45,240 nt of DNA from Pseudomonadales bacterium. GTDB taxonomy: Bacteria > Pseudomonadota > Gammaproteobacteria > Pseudomonadales > Ketobacteraceae. A program made the position numbers and the translations under genes. The stretch covers positions 15,953 to 61,192 of the forward strand of contig NZXG01000046.1 in NCBI GenBank assembly GCA_002701845.1, written 5' to 3'. The notes under the pieces were generated by a model. That model did no database searches. It was not told the DNA's origin and saw only the letters and a list, made by a program, of their open reading frames with translations. Numbering within the stretch: the stretch's first letter is position 1; every line of letters begins with the position of its first letter. Shown piece after piece: positions 1 through 11,239 of this stretch.

Positions 1-597
1 GACGAGTACATCCCCGAGCCGGTACGGGCGGTGGATCAGCCGTTCCTGATGCCCATCGAAGACGTGTTCTCCATCTCCGGCCGCGGCACCGTGGTGACTG
101 GCCGGGTTGAGCGCGGCATCATCAAAGTGGGCGACGAAATCGAAATCGTGGGCATCAAAGACACCGCCAAGACCACCTGTACGGGTGTGGAAATGTTCCG
201 CAAGCTGCTGGACGAAGGTCGTGCCGGTGAAAACGTGGGCGTACTGCTGCGTGGCACCAAGCGGGACGAAGTGGAGCGTGGTCAGGTGCTGGCCAAGCCC
301 GGCAGCATTACGCCGCACACCCGTTTCGAGGCGGAAGTGTACGTGCTGAGCAAAGATGAAGGCGGTCGCCACACCCCGTTCTTCAAGGGCTATCGTCCCC
401 AGTTCTATTTCCGTACCACCGATATTACCGGCGCGGTGGAGCTGCCGGCGGACGTGGAAATGGTGATGCCTGGCGACAACGTCAAGATGGATGTGACCCT
501 GATCGCTCCGGTGGCCATGGAAGAAGGTCTGCGCTTCGCGATCCGCGAAGGTGGCCGTACCGTGGGTGCCGGCGTGGTTGCCAAAATAGTTGAATAA
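1..597 (+). CDS. tuf: Elongation factor Tu, C-terminal half (partial, 5' end outside window)
   Basis: EF-Tu carries aminoacyl-tRNA to the ribosome as a GTP complex in the cytoplasm. The frame is open from base 1 (DEYIPEP...) to TAA at 595-597, giving about 198 residues. This covers the end of the G domain and the two beta-barrel domains; [18 protein letters not shown] and the C-terminal [10 protein letters not shown] block are diagnostic. The valine GTG at 31 is internal and not the start. Its place directly before rpsJ is that of the tuf copy at the end of the str operon (rpsL-rpsG-fusA-tuf). Confidence 0.98.
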   Translation, partial: DEYIPEPVRAVDQPFLMPIEDVFSISGRGTVVTGRVERGIIKVGDEIEIVGIKDTAKTTCTGVEMFRKLLDEGRAGENVGVLLRGTKRDEVERGQVLAKPGSITPHTRFEAEVYVLSKDEGGRHTPFFKGYRPQFYFRTTDITGAVELPADVEMVMPGDNVKMDVTLIAPVAMEEGLRFAIREGGRTVGAGVVAKIVE

Positions 598-1093
<496 letters not shown>

Positions 1094-1131
1094 TCGTGCT
1101 CGCAGGCAGCATGGCATAAGAGGTTAATAAT

Positions 1132-1770
1132 ATGGCAATCGGTCTAGTCGGACGAAAATGTGGCATGACCCGGATCTTCACTGAAGACGGGGTGTCCGTT
1201 CCAGTTACCGTTATCGAAGTTGAGCCCAACCGCGTAACCCAGGTTAAGGCAGCGGATTCGGATGGCTACACAGCGGTTCAGGTGACCGCTGGTGCACGCA
1301 AGGCGTCGCGCGTGAGTAAAGCGTTGGCGGGTCATTACGCGAAGGCAGAGGTGGAAGCCGGTCGTGGGTTGTGGGAATTCCGCCTGACTCAGGAGGAGCT
1401 GGCAGAATATAAAGTCGGTGACGCTATCGCGGTGGACGTATTTGAAGCCGGCGCCAAGGTGGACATCACTGGCACCTCCAAAGGTAAGGGGTTTGCCGGC
1501 ACTATCAAGCGCTGGAATTTCCGTGGCCAGGACAGCACCCATGGTAACTCGCTGTCACACCGCGCTCCGGGTTCTATCGGTCAGAACCAAACCCCCGGCC
1601 GGGTTTTCAAAGGCAAGAAAATGGCCGGGCATATGGGTAACCGCAAAACCACTGTTCAGTCTTTGGAGATTGTGCGGGTGGATGCTGAAAGAAACCTTCT
1701 TTTGGTGAAAGGCGCGGTGCCGGGTGCTGCAGGCAATGACGTTATTGTCAGCCCGGCTGTTAAAGGTTAA
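1132..1770 (+). CDS. rplC: 50S ribosomal protein L3
   Basis: L3 nucleates 50S assembly and sends a long loop toward the peptidyl-transferase centre. The 212-residue product begins [16 protein letters not shown]. Its loop motif [10 protein letters not shown], at residues 147-156, is the region methylated on glutamine by PrmB in E. coli. It is the second gene of the S10 operon, 38 bases after rpsJ and 18 bases before rplD. Confidence 0.99.
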   Translation: MAIGLVGRKCGMTRIFTEDGVSVPVTVIEVEPNRVTQVKAADSDGYTAVQVTAGARKASRVSKALAGHYAKAEVEAGRGLWEFRLTQEELAEYKVGDAIAVDVFEAGAKVDITGTSKGKGFAGTIKRWNFRGQDSTHGNSLSHRAPGSIGQNQTPGRVFKGKKMAGHMGNRKTTVQSLEIVRVDAERNLLLVKGAVPGAAGNDVIVSPAVKG

Positions 1771-1788
1771 GCCAAAGAGGATTAGCGG

Positions 1789-2391
1789 ATGAATCTGAAT
1801 ATTGCCTCTGGCGGAACTGTGACTGTGTCAGAAGTGGCATTTGCCAAAGAATTCAACGAGCCCCTGGTGCATCAGGTGGTAACGGCCTTTATGGCCGGTG
1901 GTCGGCAGGGCTCGAAAGCACAGAAAAATCGTTCCGAAGTGAGTGGTGGCGGCAAGAAGCCTTGGCGCCAAAAAGGCACTGGGCGGGCCCGTGCCGGTAC
2001 AATCCGAAGCCCGATTTGGCGCAGTGGTGGCGTGACCTTCGCGGCCTCGCCCCGGGACTTCAGCCAAAAGGTGAATCGCAAGATGTACCGCGGCGCCATG
2101 CGCTGCATTCTGTCTGAGCTGGTGCGTCAGGAGCGGCTGGTGGTGGTGGACGGCTTCGACCTGGAAGCCCCCAAAACCAAGTTGATGGCGGCCAAGCTGA
2201 AAGAGCTGAATGCCGAGGGAGCGCTGGTGGTGGCCAACGAGATCAGTGAAAACCTGTATCTGGCCGCCCGTAATCTGCCCAAGGTTGATGTGTGTGATAC
2301 CCAGGCCGTCGATCCGGTAAGCCTGATTGCCCACGACAAAGTGGTTGTGACAGTGGATGCGCTGAAGAAACTTGAGGAGCAGCTGGCATGA
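1789..2391 (+). CDS. rplD: 50S ribosomal protein L4
   Basis: L4 binds 23S rRNA and its extended loop lines the exit tunnel. In E. coli it also represses its own operon by binding the S10 leader, so this product is the probable regulator of the leader at 598-781. The 200-residue protein carries [19 protein letters not shown], the conserved tunnel-loop sequence. Its stop overlaps the rplW start by four bases (ATGA, 2388-2391), which suggests translational coupling. Confidence 0.99.
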   Translation: MNLNIASGGTVTVSEVAFAKEFNEPLVHQVVTAFMAGGRQGSKAQKNRSEVSGGGKKPWRQKGTGRARAGTIRSPIWRSGGVTFAASPRDFSQKVNRKMYRGAMRCILSELVRQERLVVVDGFDLEAPKTKLMAAKLKELNAEGALVVANEISENLYLAARNLPKVDVCDTQAVDPVSLIAHDKVVVTVDALKKLEEQLA

Positions 2392-2684
2392 ACCAGGAGC
2401 GAATTTTTAAAGTACTGAAGGCACCTCATATTTCTGAGAAAGCCACCATCGTATCCGATCAGGACAACCAGTTCGTATTTAAGGTTGCCAAGGACGCCAC
2501 CAAGGCAGAGATCAAAACCGCGGTGGAGAAGCTGTGGGACGTGAAGGTCAAGTCGGTGCGCACTTTGCGGGTGAAGGGCAAGAACAAGCGCTTCGGTCGC
2601 AGTATGGGCAAGCGCCCTGATTGGAAGAAAGCCTATGTGTCTCTGCAGGAAGGCTTCGACATCGACTTTCTTGGCGCAGAGTGA
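2388..2684 (+). CDS. rplW: 50S ribosomal protein L23
   Basis: L23 sits at the tunnel exit and docks trigger factor and the signal recognition particle. The 98-residue protein has the conserved features [10 protein letters not shown] near its start and a basic [15 protein letters not shown] loop. It starts inside the rplD stop (ATGA overlap) and lies 16 bases before rplB. Confidence 0.99.
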   Translation: MNQERIFKVLKAPHISEKATIVSDQDNQFVFKVAKDATKAEIKTAVEKLWDVKVKSVRTLRVKGKNKRFGRSMGKRPDWKKAYVSLQEGFDIDFLGAE

Positions 2685-2700
2685 TTGAGGAGTAAAGCGA

Positions 2701-3531
2701 ATGGCATTGGTTAAAGCAAAACCGACATCTCCCGGTCGCCGCTTTGTAGTGAAGGTAGTCAATCCGGAGCTGCATAAAGGGGCTCCCCATGGTGCTCTGC
2801 TGGACAAAAACTCCAAGAAGGGCGGTCGTAACAATACCGGTCGTATCACCACCCGTCATAAAGGGGGTGGTCACAAGCATCACTACCGGGTAATTGATTT
2901 CAAACGCAACAAAGACGGCATCCAGGGTGTGGTTGAGCGTCTGGAGTATGATCCGAACCGGTCGGCCAATATCGCCCTGGTGAAGTACAAGGACGGCGAG
3001 CGTCGTTACATCATCGCGCCCAAGGGTATTGCCGCAGGCACCCCCGTGGTATCCGGCCAGGATGCGCCCATAAAAGTGGGCAACAGCTTGCCGCTGCGTA
3101 ATATCCCGGTGGGTAGTGTGGTTCACTGCATTGAGCTGAAGCCGGGCAAAGGTGCCCAGATCGTGCGCAGTGCCGGCGGTTCCGCCCAGTTGCTGGCGCG
3201 GGAAGGTGCCTACGTAACCCTGCGATTGCGCTCCGGTGAAATGCGCAAAGTTTTGGCGGATTGCCGTGCCACCATTGGTGAGGTAGGCAATTCCGAGCAC
3301 ATACTGGCCTCTCTCGGAAAGGCCGGTGCCAAGCGCTGGCGTGGCGTGCGCCCCACCGTTCGCGGTGTGGCCATGAACCCGGTGGATCACCCCCACGGTG
3401 GTGGTGAGGGCCGCACTTCCGGCGGTCGTCATCCGGTTACGCCCTGGGGTGTCGCCACCAAGGGCCAGAAAACACGCAAAAACAAGCGCACGAACAAGCT
3501 GATTGTTCGTCGTCGCGGTGCGAAATCGTAA
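2701..3531 (+). CDS. rplB: 50S ribosomal protein L2
   Basis: L2 joins the subunits and is needed for peptidyl-transferase activity. The 276-residue product is close to the usual 273-277. It carries the conserved [12 protein letters not shown] block and the C-terminal [10 protein letters not shown] motif with its universally conserved histidine, followed by a basic tail. It is the fifth gene of the S10 operon, with GAGGAG about 9 bases before the ATG. Confidence 0.99.
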   Translation: MALVKAKPTSPGRRFVVKVVNPELHKGAPHGALLDKNSKKGGRNNTGRITTRHKGGGHKHHYRVIDFKRNKDGIQGVVERLEYDPNRSANIALVKYKDGERRYIIAPKGIAAGTPVVSGQDAPIKVGNSLPLRNIPVGSVVHCIELKPGKGAQIVRSAGGSAQLLAREGAYVTLRLRSGEMRKVLADCRATIGEVGNSEHILASLGKAGAKRWRGVRPTVRGVAMNPVDHPHGGGEGRTSGGRHPVTPWGVATKGQKTRKNKRTNKLIVRRRGAKS

Positions 3532-3553
3532 TACGGATTAAGAGGTATTTATT

Positions 3554-3829
3554 GTGCCACGTTCACTAAGAAAAGGTCCGTTCATCGACGAACATCTTTT
3601 GAAGAAGGTGGAAGAGGCGGTGGAAAATAACAGCCGCAAGCCGATCAAGACCTGGTCGCGTCGTTCCATCATTCTGCCCGACATGGTGGGCCTGACCATT
3701 GCGGTCCACAACGGCCGCCAGCATGTACCGGTTCTGGTAACCGAACATATGGTAGGTCATAAACTCGGTGAGTTTGCAGCCACGCGCAATTATCGCGGGC
3801 ATGCTGCGGACAAGAAAGCCAAACGCTAA
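3554..3829 (+). CDS. rpsS: 30S ribosomal protein S19
   Basis: S19 lies in the 30S head and contacts S13. The 91-residue product begins [19 protein letters not shown], the family signature, and uses a GTG start at 3554 preceded by an AAGAGG Shine-Dalgarno at 3540-3545. No ATG gives the conserved N-terminus, so the GTG start is secure. It is followed after 12 bases by rplV. Confidence 0.98.
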   Translation: MPRSLRKGPFIDEHLLKKVEEAVENNSRKPIKTWSRRSIILPDMVGLTIAVHNGRQHVPVLVTEHMVGHKLGEFAATRNYRGHAADKKAKR

Positions 3830-3841
3830 GAGGGTGAGGTA

Positions 3842-4174
3842 ATGGAAACAGCAGCGAAATTGCGAGGCGCCATGGTCTCAGCCCAGAAGGCACGACTGGT
3901 GGCCGACCAGGTTCGTGGTCAGAAGGTTGATCAGGCGCTGAATACCCTGGCTTTCAGTACCAAGAAAGCGGCGCACCTGGTGAAAAAGGTTTTGGAATCC
4001 GCAATCGCCAACGCGGAGCACAATGACGGTGCTGATGTTGACGAACTGCGGGTCTCAGCGATTTTTGTTGACGAAGGTATGACCATGAAGCGCATTAAGC
4101 CCCGGGCCAAGGGGCGTGCGGATCGCATCTTGAAGCGAACTTGCCATATCACGGTCAAAGTATCTGACAACTAG
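3842..4174 (+). CDS. rplV: 50S ribosomal protein L22
   Basis: L22 has a beta hairpin that lines the exit tunnel opposite L4 and is a known site of macrolide resistance. The 110-residue protein matches the family length. It shows [13 protein letters not shown] near the start and the tunnel hairpin region [15 protein letters not shown] near residues 82-96. GAGGTA lies just upstream of the ATG. Confidence 0.99.
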   Translation: METAAKLRGAMVSAQKARLVADQVRGQKVDQALNTLAFSTKKAAHLVKKVLESAIANAEHNDGADVDELRVSAIFVDEGMTMKRIKPRAKGRADRILKRTCHITVKVSDN

Positions 4175-4186
4175 GAGACAGGCCAG

Positions 4187-4876
4187 ATGGGTCAGAAAGT
4201 ACATCCGACCGGGATACGCTTGGGCATCGTTAAAAAGCACACCTCAACTTGGTATGCATCGCCCAAACAGTACTCAGGTTATTTGTTAACGGATCTCAAA
4301 GTGCGGGAATACCTGTTCAATAAACTGAAGTCCGCTTCGGTGAGCCGGATTGAGATTGAACGTCCCGCCGAGAACGCGCGTATCACCATCAAGACCGCTC
4401 GTCCCGGTATTGTGATCGGTAAGAAGGGTGAAGACGTTGAGAAACTGCGTCGCGAGCTTTCCCAGATGATGGGCGTGCCTGTCCACGTAAACATTGAGGA
4501 AGTGCGCAAGCCGGAGTTGGATGCCCGGTTGGTGGCTGAGAGCATCGCATCCCAGCTGGAGCGCCGGGTTATGTTCCGCCGGGCAATGAAACGCGCCGTG
4601 CAGAACGCTATTAGACTGGGCGCCAAAGGCATCAAGGTGCAGGTTTCCGGTCGTCTTGGCGGCGCCGAAATTGCCCGTACCGAATGGTATCGCGAAGGCC
4701 GGGTGCCGCTGCATACCCTGCGTGCCGACATCGATTACGCAACCGCCCGCGCGGAGACCACCTACGGCACCATCGGTGTGAAGGTGTGGGTCTTCAAAGG
4801 CGAGATTCTGGATGGCGATCTGGAGCAGGCTGAAGAGCAAAAGCCCAGCGCACCGAAACGTACCCGTGCTAGCTAA
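4187..4876 (+). CDS. rpsC: 30S ribosomal protein S3
   Basis: S3 forms part of the mRNA entry tunnel and its helicase activity with S4 and S5. The 229-residue protein begins [14 protein letters not shown]. It has a KH domain with the GxxG loop in [13 protein letters not shown] and the C-terminal domain with [17 protein letters not shown]. It is the eighth gene of the operon, 12 bases after rplV and 11 before rplP. Confidence 0.99.
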   Translation: MGQKVHPTGIRLGIVKKHTSTWYASPKQYSGYLLTDLKVREYLFNKLKSASVSRIEIERPAENARITIKTARPGIVIGKKGEDVEKLRRELSQMMGVPVHVNIEEVRKPELDARLVAESIASQLERRVMFRRAMKRAVQNAIRLGAKGIKVQVSGRLGGAEIARTEWYREGRVPLHTLRADIDYATARAETTYGTIGVKVWVFKGEILDGDLEQAEEQKPSAPKRTRAS

Positions 4877-4887
4877 AGGTCAGAAAC

Positions 4888-5301
4888 ATGTTACAGCCTA
4901 AACGCACAAAATTCAGAAAGCAGCACAAAGGCCGCAATCGCGGTCTGGCGCAAGCCGGTAACAAGGTGTCGTTCGGCACCATTGGGCTGAAGGCCGTAAG
5001 CCGTGGCCGTCTGACCGCGCGCCAGATCGAGGCGGCCCGTCGTGCCATGACCCGACATGTAAAACGGGGTGGCAAGATCTGGATTCGCGTGTTTCCCGAT
5101 AAGCCAATTACCGAGAAGCCGCTGGAAGTGCGGCAGGGTAAAGGTAAGGGTAACGTCGAATATTGGGTGGCGGAAATCCGCCCGGGTAAGATGTTGTATG
5201 AGATGGAAGGGGTCAATGAAGAGATCGCGCGGGAAGCGTTCCTGCTGGCCGCCTCCAAATTGCCCATCAAGACCACAGTGGTAACGCGGACGGTATTGTG
5301 A
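4888..5301 (+). CDS. rplP: 50S ribosomal protein L16
   Basis: L16 organises the A-site tRNA region of the 50S subunit. The 137-residue product begins [19 protein letters not shown] and contains the conserved [12 protein letters not shown] segment. Its stop codon TGA (5299-5301) shares one base with the ATG of rpmC (TGATG), a coupling arrangement. Confidence 0.99.
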   Translation: MLQPKRTKFRKQHKGRNRGLAQAGNKVSFGTIGLKAVSRGRLTARQIEAARRAMTRHVKRGGKIWIRVFPDKPITEKPLEVRQGKGKGNVEYWVAEIRPGKMLYEMEGVNEEIAREAFLLAASKLPIKTTVVTRTVL

Positions 5302-5495
5302 TGAGTGCGAATGATTTAAGACAGAAATCTGAGTCCGAGCTTAACGAGCATTTGTTGGGTCTGTTGCGCGAGCAGTTTGAGAACCGCATGAAAATGGCGA
5401 CCGGCCAACTGGGTCAAACCCATGTGCTGAAAAAAACTCGTCGCGAGATTGCTCGCACCAAGACGATTCTGACAGAGAAGAAGCAGGGTAATTGA
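5301..5495 (+). CDS. rpmC: 50S ribosomal protein L29
   Basis: L29 sits by the tunnel exit beside L23. From the ATG at 5301 the product is 64 residues ([18 protein letters not shown]), the usual size, and includes the conserved ETRR-like helix [18 protein letters not shown] three bases upstream (5298) is in frame, but the TGATG junction with rplP favours the ATG. Confidence 0.97.
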   Translation: MSANDLRQKSESELNEHLLGLLREQFENRMKMATGQLGQTHVLKKTRREIARTKTILTEKKQGN

Positions 5496-5497
5496 GA

Positions 5498-5767
5498 ATG
5501 ACAGAGCAAGCTAATGCGAGTAATAAGCGTACTCACACTGGCAAGGTGGTGAGCAACAAGGCTGACAAGACTGTCACCGTAGTGGTTGAGCGTAAAGTGC
5601 AACACCCTGTTTATGGCAAGTTCGTACGCCGCTCTACCAAGTTTCATGCTCACGATGAAACCAACGAATGTAAGGCCGGCGATATCGTTACCATCGAAGA
5701 GTGTCGCCCGCTGTCCAAAACCAAGTGCTGGCGCTTGGTGAGCATTGACGAAAGAGCCAAGATCTAA
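5498..5767 (+). CDS. rpsQ: 30S ribosomal protein S17
   Basis: S17 is an OB-fold protein that starts 30S assembly by binding 16S rRNA. From the ATG at 5498 it has 89 residues, with [18 protein letters not shown] and the motif [20 protein letters not shown] at 5492 is in frame but would overlap rpmC and adds nothing conserved. It is the last gene of the S10 operon; 42 bases separate it from rplN. Confidence 0.97.
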   Translation: MTEQANASNKRTHTGKVVSNKADKTVTVVVERKVQHPVYGKFVRRSTKFHAHDETNECKAGDIVTIEECRPLSKTKCWRLVSIDERAKI

Positions 5768-5809
5768 CGATAGTTCTGAGCTCTGGTTTTATTAATTTGG
5801 AGACTGGCA

Positions 5810-6178
5810 ATGATTCAGACCCAAACCGTATTGCAGGTTGCAGACAACAGCGGTGCTCGCCGGGTGCAATGTATTAAGGTACTGGGCGGCTCGCACCGGC
5901 GCTACGCGAGAATCGGTGACATTATCAAAGTGTCGGTAAAGGAAGCGATTCCCCGTGGCAAGGTGAAAAAAGGCGATGTGATGAATGCCGTGGTGGTACG
6001 TACCAGCCAGGGGGTTCGGCGCCCGGACGGTTCGCTGATTCGTTTCGATGAGAACGCAGCGGTATTGCTGAACAACAACCGTCAGCCTATTGGTACCCGT
6101 ATTTTCGGCCCGGTGACCCGTGAGCTTCGTGGCGATCAGTTCATGAAGATCATCTCATTGGCCCCCGAAGTGCTGTAA
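5810..6178 (+). CDS. rplN: 50S ribosomal protein L14
   Basis: L14 contacts 16S rRNA in bridge B5 and B8 and is where silencing factor RsfS docks. The 122-residue product begins [17 protein letters not shown] and ends EVL, matching the family exactly in length. It is the first gene of the spc operon; GGAG lies 8 bases before the ATG. Confidence 0.99.
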   Translation: MIQTQTVLQVADNSGARRVQCIKVLGGSHRRYARIGDIIKVSVKEAIPRGKVKKGDVMNAVVVRTSQGVRRPDGSLIRFDENAAVLLNNNRQPIGTRIFGPVTRELRGDQFMKIISLAPEVL

Positions 6179-6197
6179 GGCTGAAGAGGTTAGAGAC

Positions 6198-6518
6198 ATG
6201 CTGAAGATCAAAAGAAACGATGAAGTGGTAGTGATCGCGGGCCGGGATAAGGGCAAGCGCGGTAAAGTACTGAAAGTGCTGGAAGGCAAGTTGCTGGTGA
6301 GTGGTGTGAACATCGTAAAGAAGCACCAGAAACCAAATCCCCAGATGGGTGCGCCGGGCGGCATCGTTGAGAAGGAAGCCCCCATTCAGGCCTCCAACGT
6401 CGCCATCTTTAACCCGCAGACCCAGAAAGCGGATCGAGTTGGATTTAAATTCCTGGAAGATGGCAGCAAAGTTCGTTGTTTCAAATCCACGAACGAAGTC
6501 ATTGAGGAAAAGGCGTAA
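6198..6518 (+). CDS. rplX: 50S ribosomal protein L24
   Basis: L24 is an assembly initiator of the 50S subunit. The 106-residue protein has an N-terminal KOW motif ([20 protein letters not shown], residues 8-27) and the conserved [13 protein letters not shown] segment. It lies 19 bases after rplN and 24 before rplE within the spc operon. Confidence 0.99.
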   Translation: MLKIKRNDEVVVIAGRDKGKRGKVLKVLEGKLLVSGVNIVKKHQKPNPQMGAPGGIVEKEAPIQASNVAIFNPQTQKADRVGFKFLEDGSKVRCFKSTNEVIEEKA

Positions 6519-6542
6519 GGCCTAACGAAACGGGTTATAGCA

Positions 6543-7082
6543 ATGAGCAGATTGAAAGAAGTCTACAACAGCGAAATCGTACCCAAGCTGCAGACTCAGT
6601 TTGGTTACAAGAGCGTGATGGAAGTGCCGAAGATCACCAAGATCACCCTGAATATGGGTGTGGGTGAAGCGGCCCAGGACCGCAAGGCCATTGAGGGCGC
6701 GCTGTCGGATTTAAGCCTGATCACCGGCCAGAAACCCCTGGTGACCAAGGCCCGTAAATCCGTGGCCGGTTTCAAGATTCGTGAGGGCTGGCCCATCGGT
6801 GCCAAGGTGACCCTGCGTGGTGAGCGCATGTACGAATTTCTGGATCGTCTGGTTTCCATGGCTATTCCCCGAATTCGTGACTTCCGCGGCTTGAACCCCA
6901 AGTCATTTGATGGCCAGGGTAACTACAGCATGGGCATCAAGGAACAGATCGTGTTCCCGGAAATCGATTATGACAAGATCGATAAAATTCGTGGCATGGA
7001 CATTACCATCACCACGACTGCCAAGAGCAATGACGAAGGTCGTGCCCTGCTGGAAGCCTTCCAGTTCCCGCTCAAGAAATAG
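6543..7082 (+). CDS. rplE: 50S ribosomal protein L5
   Basis: L5 binds 5S rRNA and forms bridge B1b with S13. The 179-residue product equals the family length and shows [11 protein letters not shown] near the start, [14 protein letters not shown] in the middle, and [10 protein letters not shown] near the C-terminus. It is the third gene of the spc operon. Confidence 0.99.
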   Translation: MSRLKEVYNSEIVPKLQTQFGYKSVMEVPKITKITLNMGVGEAAQDRKAIEGALSDLSLITGQKPLVTKARKSVAGFKIREGWPIGAKVTLRGERMYEFLDRLVSMAIPRIRDFRGLNPKSFDGQGNYSMGIKEQIVFPEIDYDKIDKIRGMDITITTTAKSNDEGRALLEAFQFPLKK

Positions 7083-7092
7083 GTGATTTAAG

Positions 7093-7398
7093 ATGGCAAA
7101 AGTATCCATGGTAGAGCGCGAATTGAAGCGCCAGAAAACGGTTGCAAAATACGCCAAGAAGCGTGCTGAACTGAAGGCGATTATTAAGGATCCCAACACC
7201 ACCGAGGAAGAACGGTGGGAAGCACAGCTTCAGCTGCAAAAACAGCCCCGCAATGCGTCCAAGATCCGGCTGCGCAACCGCTGCGGACTGACTGGCCGAC
7301 CGCACGGCTATTATCGCAAGTTCGGTCTGGCGCGTAATAAACTGCGTGAAGCTGCCATGCGCGGCGATGTTCCCGGCCTGGTGAAATCCAGCTGGTAA
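7093..7398 (+). CDS. rpsN: 30S ribosomal protein S14 (long, zinc-free form)
   Basis: S14 is a 30S head protein. The 101-residue product is the long form without the CxxC...CxxC zinc site: only one cysteine is present, in [17 protein letters not shown]. The C-terminus [17 protein letters not shown] is typical. It lies 10 bases after rplE. In E. coli S8, encoded next, represses the spc operon around the rplE start. Confidence 0.99.
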   Translation: MAKVSMVERELKRQKTVAKYAKKRAELKAIIKDPNTTEEERWEAQLQLQKQPRNASKIRLRNRCGLTGRPHGYYRKFGLARNKLREAAMRGDVPGLVKSSW

Positions 7399-7423
7399 TT
7401 AGGGTTTACGGAGAAAATATCAG

Positions 7424-7816
7424 ATGAGCATGCAAGATCCATTGGCGGATATGTTGACCCGCATTCGCAACGGCCAGATGGCCAAGAAAGCGACAGTGGC
7501 CATTCCTTCTTCGAAAACCAAAGTGGCAGTGGCCAAGGTGCTGATGGAAGAGGGCTATATCTCCGGCTACAGCGTGGAAGGTGAAAAAATCCCCGAATTA
7601 ACCGTGGAGCTGAAGTATTTCGAAGGCAAGCCGGTGATTGAGGAGATCAAGCGGGTCAGCCGGCCTGGCTTGCGCATATACAAGTCCACTGGCAGTTTGC
7701 CCAAGGTGATGGGCGGTCTGGGTGTGGCCATTGTCTCCACCGATCGTGGGGTGATGACTGATCGTGCTGCCCGCGCCGCTGGTGTGGGTGGTGAAGTGCT
7801 GTGTTACGTATCTTAA
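7424..7816 (+). CDS. rpsH: 30S ribosomal protein S8
   Basis: S8 binds 16S rRNA helix 21 and in E. coli represses the spc operon. The 130-residue product begins [18 protein letters not shown]; an ATG two codons later (7430) is possible, but the MSMQDP start is the common one. The C-terminal [21 protein letters not shown] block is typical. rplF follows after 13 bases. Confidence 0.98.
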   Translation: MSMQDPLADMLTRIRNGQMAKKATVAIPSSKTKVAVAKVLMEEGYISGYSVEGEKIPELTVELKYFEGKPVIEEIKRVSRPGLRIYKSTGSLPKVMGGLGVAIVSTDRGVMTDRAARAAGVGGEVLCYVS

Positions 7817-7829
7817 TAGGTGGTCGGCA

Positions 7830-8363
7830 ATGTCTCGAGTAGCGAAGAGCCCCATCGATATCCCCAGTGGGGTTGATATCAAGCAAAACGGGCCGGAGCT
7901 CGTGGTGAAGGGCTCCAAAGGTGAACTGAAGCTGGCGCTGAATCCGTTGGTTGAGTTGCAGGTTGAAGGCAGCCAGGCACTGGTTAAGCCGGCCAAGGAA
8001 GACAAGGATTCCTGGGCCATGGCGGGCACTTTCCGTTCCCTGATCAACAATATGGTGGTGGGTGTCAGCAACGGGTTTGAGCGTAAGCTGGAACTGACCG
8101 GGGTGGGTTACCGGGCCCAGGCCAAGGGTAACACCCTGAGCCTGACTCTGGGTTTCTCTCACCCGGTTGAGTATCAGATGCCGGCCGGAGTTACAGCTGA
8201 AACACCCAGTCAAACTGAGGTGATCCTGAAGAGTGCTGACAAACAGTTGTTGGGTCAGGTTGCCGCCAACGTGCGCGCCTTCCGGCCCCCTGAGCCTTAC
8301 AAAGGCAAAGGTGTACGTTATTCCGATGAGCGTGTGCTTCGTAAAGAAGCCAAGAAAAAATAA
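7830..8363 (+). CDS. rplF: 50S ribosomal protein L6
   Basis: L6 lies near the factor-binding site of the 50S subunit. The conserved N-terminus [15 protein letters not shown] starts at the ATG at 7830, giving the standard 177 residues. The frame is open further upstream into rpsH, but that extension has no ribosomal similarity. The C-terminal [12 protein letters not shown] motif is diagnostic. Confidence 0.98.
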   Translation: MSRVAKSPIDIPSGVDIKQNGPELVVKGSKGELKLALNPLVELQVEGSQALVKPAKEDKDSWAMAGTFRSLINNMVVGVSNGFERKLELTGVGYRAQAKGNTLSLTLGFSHPVEYQMPAGVTAETPSQTEVILKSADKQLLGQVAANVRAFRPPEPYKGKGVRYSDERVLRKEAKKK

Positions 8364-8383
8364 CCGGTGAGGTGACAGTAGCC

Positions 8384-8731
8384 ATGAATGACAAAAGATT
8401 TGCGCGTTTGCGCCGGGCGAAACGCACCCGTATGAAGATTCGCGAGCAGGGGTTGACCCGATTGTCAGTGCACCGCTCCAGCCGGCATATTTACGCTCAG
8501 GTTATCAGCGACGACGGCAGCACCGTGATTGCCAGCGCTTCCACCAGTGAGAAGGGCTTTCAGGGCAACACCGGCAATAAAGAGGCAGCCGCCAGCGTAG
8601 GTAAGCTGATCGCCGAACGCGCCAAAGCCAAAGGCGTTGAACGAGTGGCATTCGACCGCTCCGGTTTCAAGTATCACGGCCGGGTTCAGGCACTGGCGGA
8701 AGCGGCCCGCGAAGGCGGACTTGAGTTTTAA
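8384..8731 (+). CDS. rplR: 50S ribosomal protein L18
   Basis: L18 binds 5S rRNA together with L5. From the ATG at 8384 the product has 115 residues, close to the 117 of E. coli. It begins [19 protein letters not shown] and contains [15 protein letters not shown] and [24 protein letters not shown] at 8372 is in frame but would add only four unlikely residues. Confidence 0.97.
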   Translation: MNDKRFARLRRAKRTRMKIREQGLTRLSVHRSSRHIYAQVISDDGSTVIASASTSEKGFQGNTGNKEAAASVGKLIAERAKAKGVERVAFDRSGFKYHGRVQALAEAAREGGLEF

Positions 8732-8742
8732 AGGGTATCAAG

Positions 8743-9243
8743 ATGGCAAAAGTTGAAGATAAAAACGAAGGTCTGCAGGAAAAGCTGGTTGAAGTGAACC
8801 GCGTTGCCAAAGTGGTGAAAGGCGGGCGTATTTTCGGCTTCACAGCTTTGACTGTGGTGGGTGACGGTAACGGCAAGGTCGGTTTTGGCAGTGGTAAGGC
8901 CCGGGAAGTCCCGGTAGCCATTCAGAAAGCACTGGAAGCGGCCCGCCGCAATATGATCAGTGTGGAACTTAGCGGAACCACGCTGCAGCATCCGATCAAG
9001 GCTCAGCATGGCTCCTCGAAGGTTTATCTTCAGCCTGCTTCCGATGGTACCGGTATTATTGCCGGTGGCGCCATGCGTGCTGTGTTGGAAGTGGCCGGTG
9101 TCCAGAACGTGCTGGCCAAGTGCTATGGTTCCACCAATCCCATGAATGTGGTTCGGGCCACTGTGAGAGGTTTGGCTTCCATGAAGTCTCCGGAAGACGT
9201 TGCGGCCAAGCGTGGTAAAAGCGTAGAGGAAATTCTGGGGTAA
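8743..9243 (+). CDS. rpsE: 30S ribosomal protein S5
   Basis: S5 acts in decoding accuracy and mRNA unwinding. The 166-residue protein has the N-terminal double-stranded RNA-binding fold with [16 protein letters not shown] and the loop [14 protein letters not shown]; the C-terminal domain includes [19 protein letters not shown]. It sits between rplR and rpmD, with a three-base gap to rpmD. Confidence 0.99.
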   Translation: MAKVEDKNEGLQEKLVEVNRVAKVVKGGRIFGFTALTVVGDGNGKVGFGSGKAREVPVAIQKALEAARRNMISVELSGTTLQHPIKAQHGSSKVYLQPASDGTGIIAGGAMRAVLEVAGVQNVLAKCYGSTNPMNVVRATVRGLASMKSPEDVAAKRGKSVEEILG

Positions 9244-9246
9244 GCC

Positions 9247-9432
9247 ATGAGTAAAAGTACGATCAAAGTGACTCAAACCAAAAGCACCATTGGTCGCCAC
9301 GACAGCCATAAGGCCTGCCTCCGGGGGCTGGGGTTGCGTGGCATCGGCCATACCGTTGAAGTGGAAGATACTCCGGCGGTTCGCGGTATGGTCAATAAGG
9401 TGTACTATATGGTCCGCGTAGAGGGTGAATGA
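9247..9432 (+). CDS. rpmD: 50S ribosomal protein L30
   Basis: L30 is a small 50S protein. The 61-residue product contains [20 protein letters not shown] and [16 protein letters not shown], both family features. Its stop TGA (9430-9432) lies one base before the rplO ATG. Confidence 0.98.
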   Translation: MSKSTIKVTQTKSTIGRHDSHKACLRGLGLRGIGHTVEVEDTPAVRGMVNKVYYMVRVEGE

Positions 9433-9433
9433 C

Positions 9434-9868
9434 ATGCGATTGAACAGTTTAAGACCGGCCAGCGGTTCCAAGCCGGATGCCAAGCGTCGCGGGCGCGGCA
9501 TCGGCAGCGGTCTCGGCAAGACCGGCGGGCGCGGGGTCAAAGGTCAGAAGTCCCGTTCCGGCGGTACCGTCAAGCCCGGTTTTGAGGGTGGTCAAATGCC
9601 GGTGCAGCGACGCCTGCCCAAGTTTGGTTTCACCTCGCAAAAAGCGTTGCTGCGGGAAGAGGTGCGTCTGTCCGAGCTGGCCAAGGTGAGCTCCGATGTG
9701 GTGGATCTGGATGCTTTGAAGGCAGCCGGCGTAATCCGTCGCACCACCAGAACAGCCAAAGTGGTGCTGTCCGGTGAAATCAGCAAGGCGGTGACTCTTA
9801 AAGGTGTGGCCGCCACCAAAGGTGCAAAAGCAGCGATTGAAGCTGCTGGTGGAAAGGTAGAGGAATAA
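9434..9868 (+). CDS. rplO: 50S ribosomal protein L15
   Basis: L15 is a late-assembly 50S protein. Taking the ATG at 9434 gives 144 residues, the E. coli length, beginning [20 protein letters not shown]. The glycine-rich basic stretch [20 protein letters not shown] is diagnostic. An upstream in-frame GTG at 9425 overlaps rpmD and is not needed. secY follows one base later. Confidence 0.98.
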   Translation: MRLNSLRPASGSKPDAKRRGRGIGSGLGKTGGRGVKGQKSRSGGTVKPGFEGGQMPVQRRLPKFGFTSQKALLREEVRLSELAKVSSDVVDLDALKAAGVIRRTTRTAKVVLSGEISKAVTLKGVAATKGAKAAIEAAGGKVEE

Positions 9869-9869
9869 T

Positions 9870-11210
9870 ATGGCAGCCAAGCCCCAGCAGGCCGGCATGT
9901 CGGGTATGAATACCGCAGGAATGGGCGAGCTTTGGGCTCGCCTTAAGTTCCTGTTCTTCGCGATACTGGTTTACCGTATCGGTGCCCACATTCCGGTTCC
10001 CGGTATTGATCCGATCCAGCTCCAGAACATGTTCCGGCAGCAGCAGGATACCATCCTCAGTCTGTTCAACATGTTTTCCGGTGGGGCTCTGGAGCGGATG
10101 TCGATCCTGGCGCTGGGCATCATGCCATACATTTCCGCTTCCATTATTATGCAGCTGCTGACGGCGGTGAGCCCTCAGCTGGAGCAGCTCAAGAAGGAAG
10201 GTGAAGCCGGGCGTCGCAAGATTTCCCAGTACACCCGTTACGGCACCTTGGGCCTGGCGACAGTGCAGTCTCTGGGTATGGCCATGGCATTGCAGACTCA
10301 GGGCGTGACCCTGAGCACCGGCTTCAGCTGGTTGTTCCCGGCGGTGGTAACCCTGACCACCGGTACCATGTTTTTGATGTGGCTGGGTGAGCAGGTTACG
10401 GAGCGGGGTATTGGCAACGGTATCTCCATGATTATCTTTGCCGGCATTGTGGCAGGTCTGCCCGCGGCTATTGGCCAGGCGCTGGAGGCCACCCGGCAGG
10501 GTGAACTGGCGGTGGCGGTGCTGCTGATTCTGGCGGTGGTGGCCGTGGTGGTGGTGTTTTTCGTGGTATTTATGGAACGGGCCCAGCGTCGGATCACCAT
10601 CAACTATGCCCGTCGCCAACAGGGCCGTAAGGTGTTTGCGGCGCAACAGTCTCATCTGCCGCTGAAGATCAACATGGCGGGGGTGATTCCGCCGATCTTC
10701 GCCACCAGTATTCTGTTGTTCCCGGCCAGTATCGGGCAGTGGTTCGGTGAAAACGAAAACATGGCCTGGTTGCAGGAAGTGTCACTGGCGCTGGGGCCGG
10801 GGCAGCCACTGTATCTGTTGCTGTTTGCGGCATTGATCATCTTCTTCTGCTACTTCTATACGGCCATTATGTTCAACCCGAAAGATGTAGCGGACAACCT
10901 GAAGAAATCCGGTGCGTTTGTACCCGGGATTCGTCCCGGTGAGCAAACCGCCAAGTACATCGACGGCGTGTTGGGGCGCTTGACTCTGGTGGGCGCCCTC
11001 TATATCACCCTGGTGTGCTTGTTACCACAGGGCTTGCAGGCCTTCGGCAACGTACCCTTTTACCTGGGTGGCACCTCCCTGCTGATCGTTGTGGTGGTGG
11101 TAATGGACTTTATGGCGCAGGTACAGAGTCACCTGATGTCCAAGCAATACGAGTCCTTGATGAAGAAAGCAAACCTGAAAGGCTATGGCGGAACCGGCCT
11201 AGTTCGATAA
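9870..11210 (+). CDS. secY: Preprotein translocase subunit SecY
   Basis: SecY forms the inner-membrane protein-conducting channel with SecE and SecG and is driven by SecA or by the ribosome. The 446-residue product matches the family length. It has ten hydrophobic segments and typical motifs: [13 protein letters not shown] near the start, [15 protein letters not shown], the lateral region [12 protein letters not shown], and the cytoplasmic loop with [11 protein letters not shown]. It overlaps no gene and lies between rplO and rpmJ in the spc operon. Confidence 0.99.
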   Translation: MAAKPQQAGMSGMNTAGMGELWARLKFLFFAILVYRIGAHIPVPGIDPIQLQNMFRQQQDTILSLFNMFSGGALERMSILALGIMPYISASIIMQLLTAVSPQLEQLKKEGEAGRRKISQYTRYGTLGLATVQSLGMAMALQTQGVTLSTGFSWLFPAVVTLTTGTMFLMWLGEQVTERGIGNGISMIIFAGIVAGLPAAIGQALEATRQGELAVAVLLILAVVAVVVVFFVVFMERAQRRITINYARRQQGRKVFAAQQSHLPLKINMAGVIPPIFATSILLFPASIGQWFGENENMAWLQEVSLALGPGQPLYLLLFAALIIFFCYFYTAIMFNPKDVADNLKKSGAFVPGIRPGEQTAKYIDGVLGRLTLVGALYITLVCLLPQGLQAFGNVPFYLGGTSLLIVVVVVMDFMAQVQSHLMSKQYESLMKKANLKGYGGTGLVR

Positions 11211-11239
11211 GGTTAACCTAAGCTTGTTTGGAGTTTGAC

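Noticed and set aside
2548-3432. 294-codon minus-strand frame opposite rplW and rplB
   Set aside because: It is opposite certain ribosomal genes; composition artefact.
8728-9540. 270-codon minus-strand frame opposite rpsE, rpmD and rplO
   Set aside because: It lies opposite three certain ribosomal genes and its translation has no recognisable domain.
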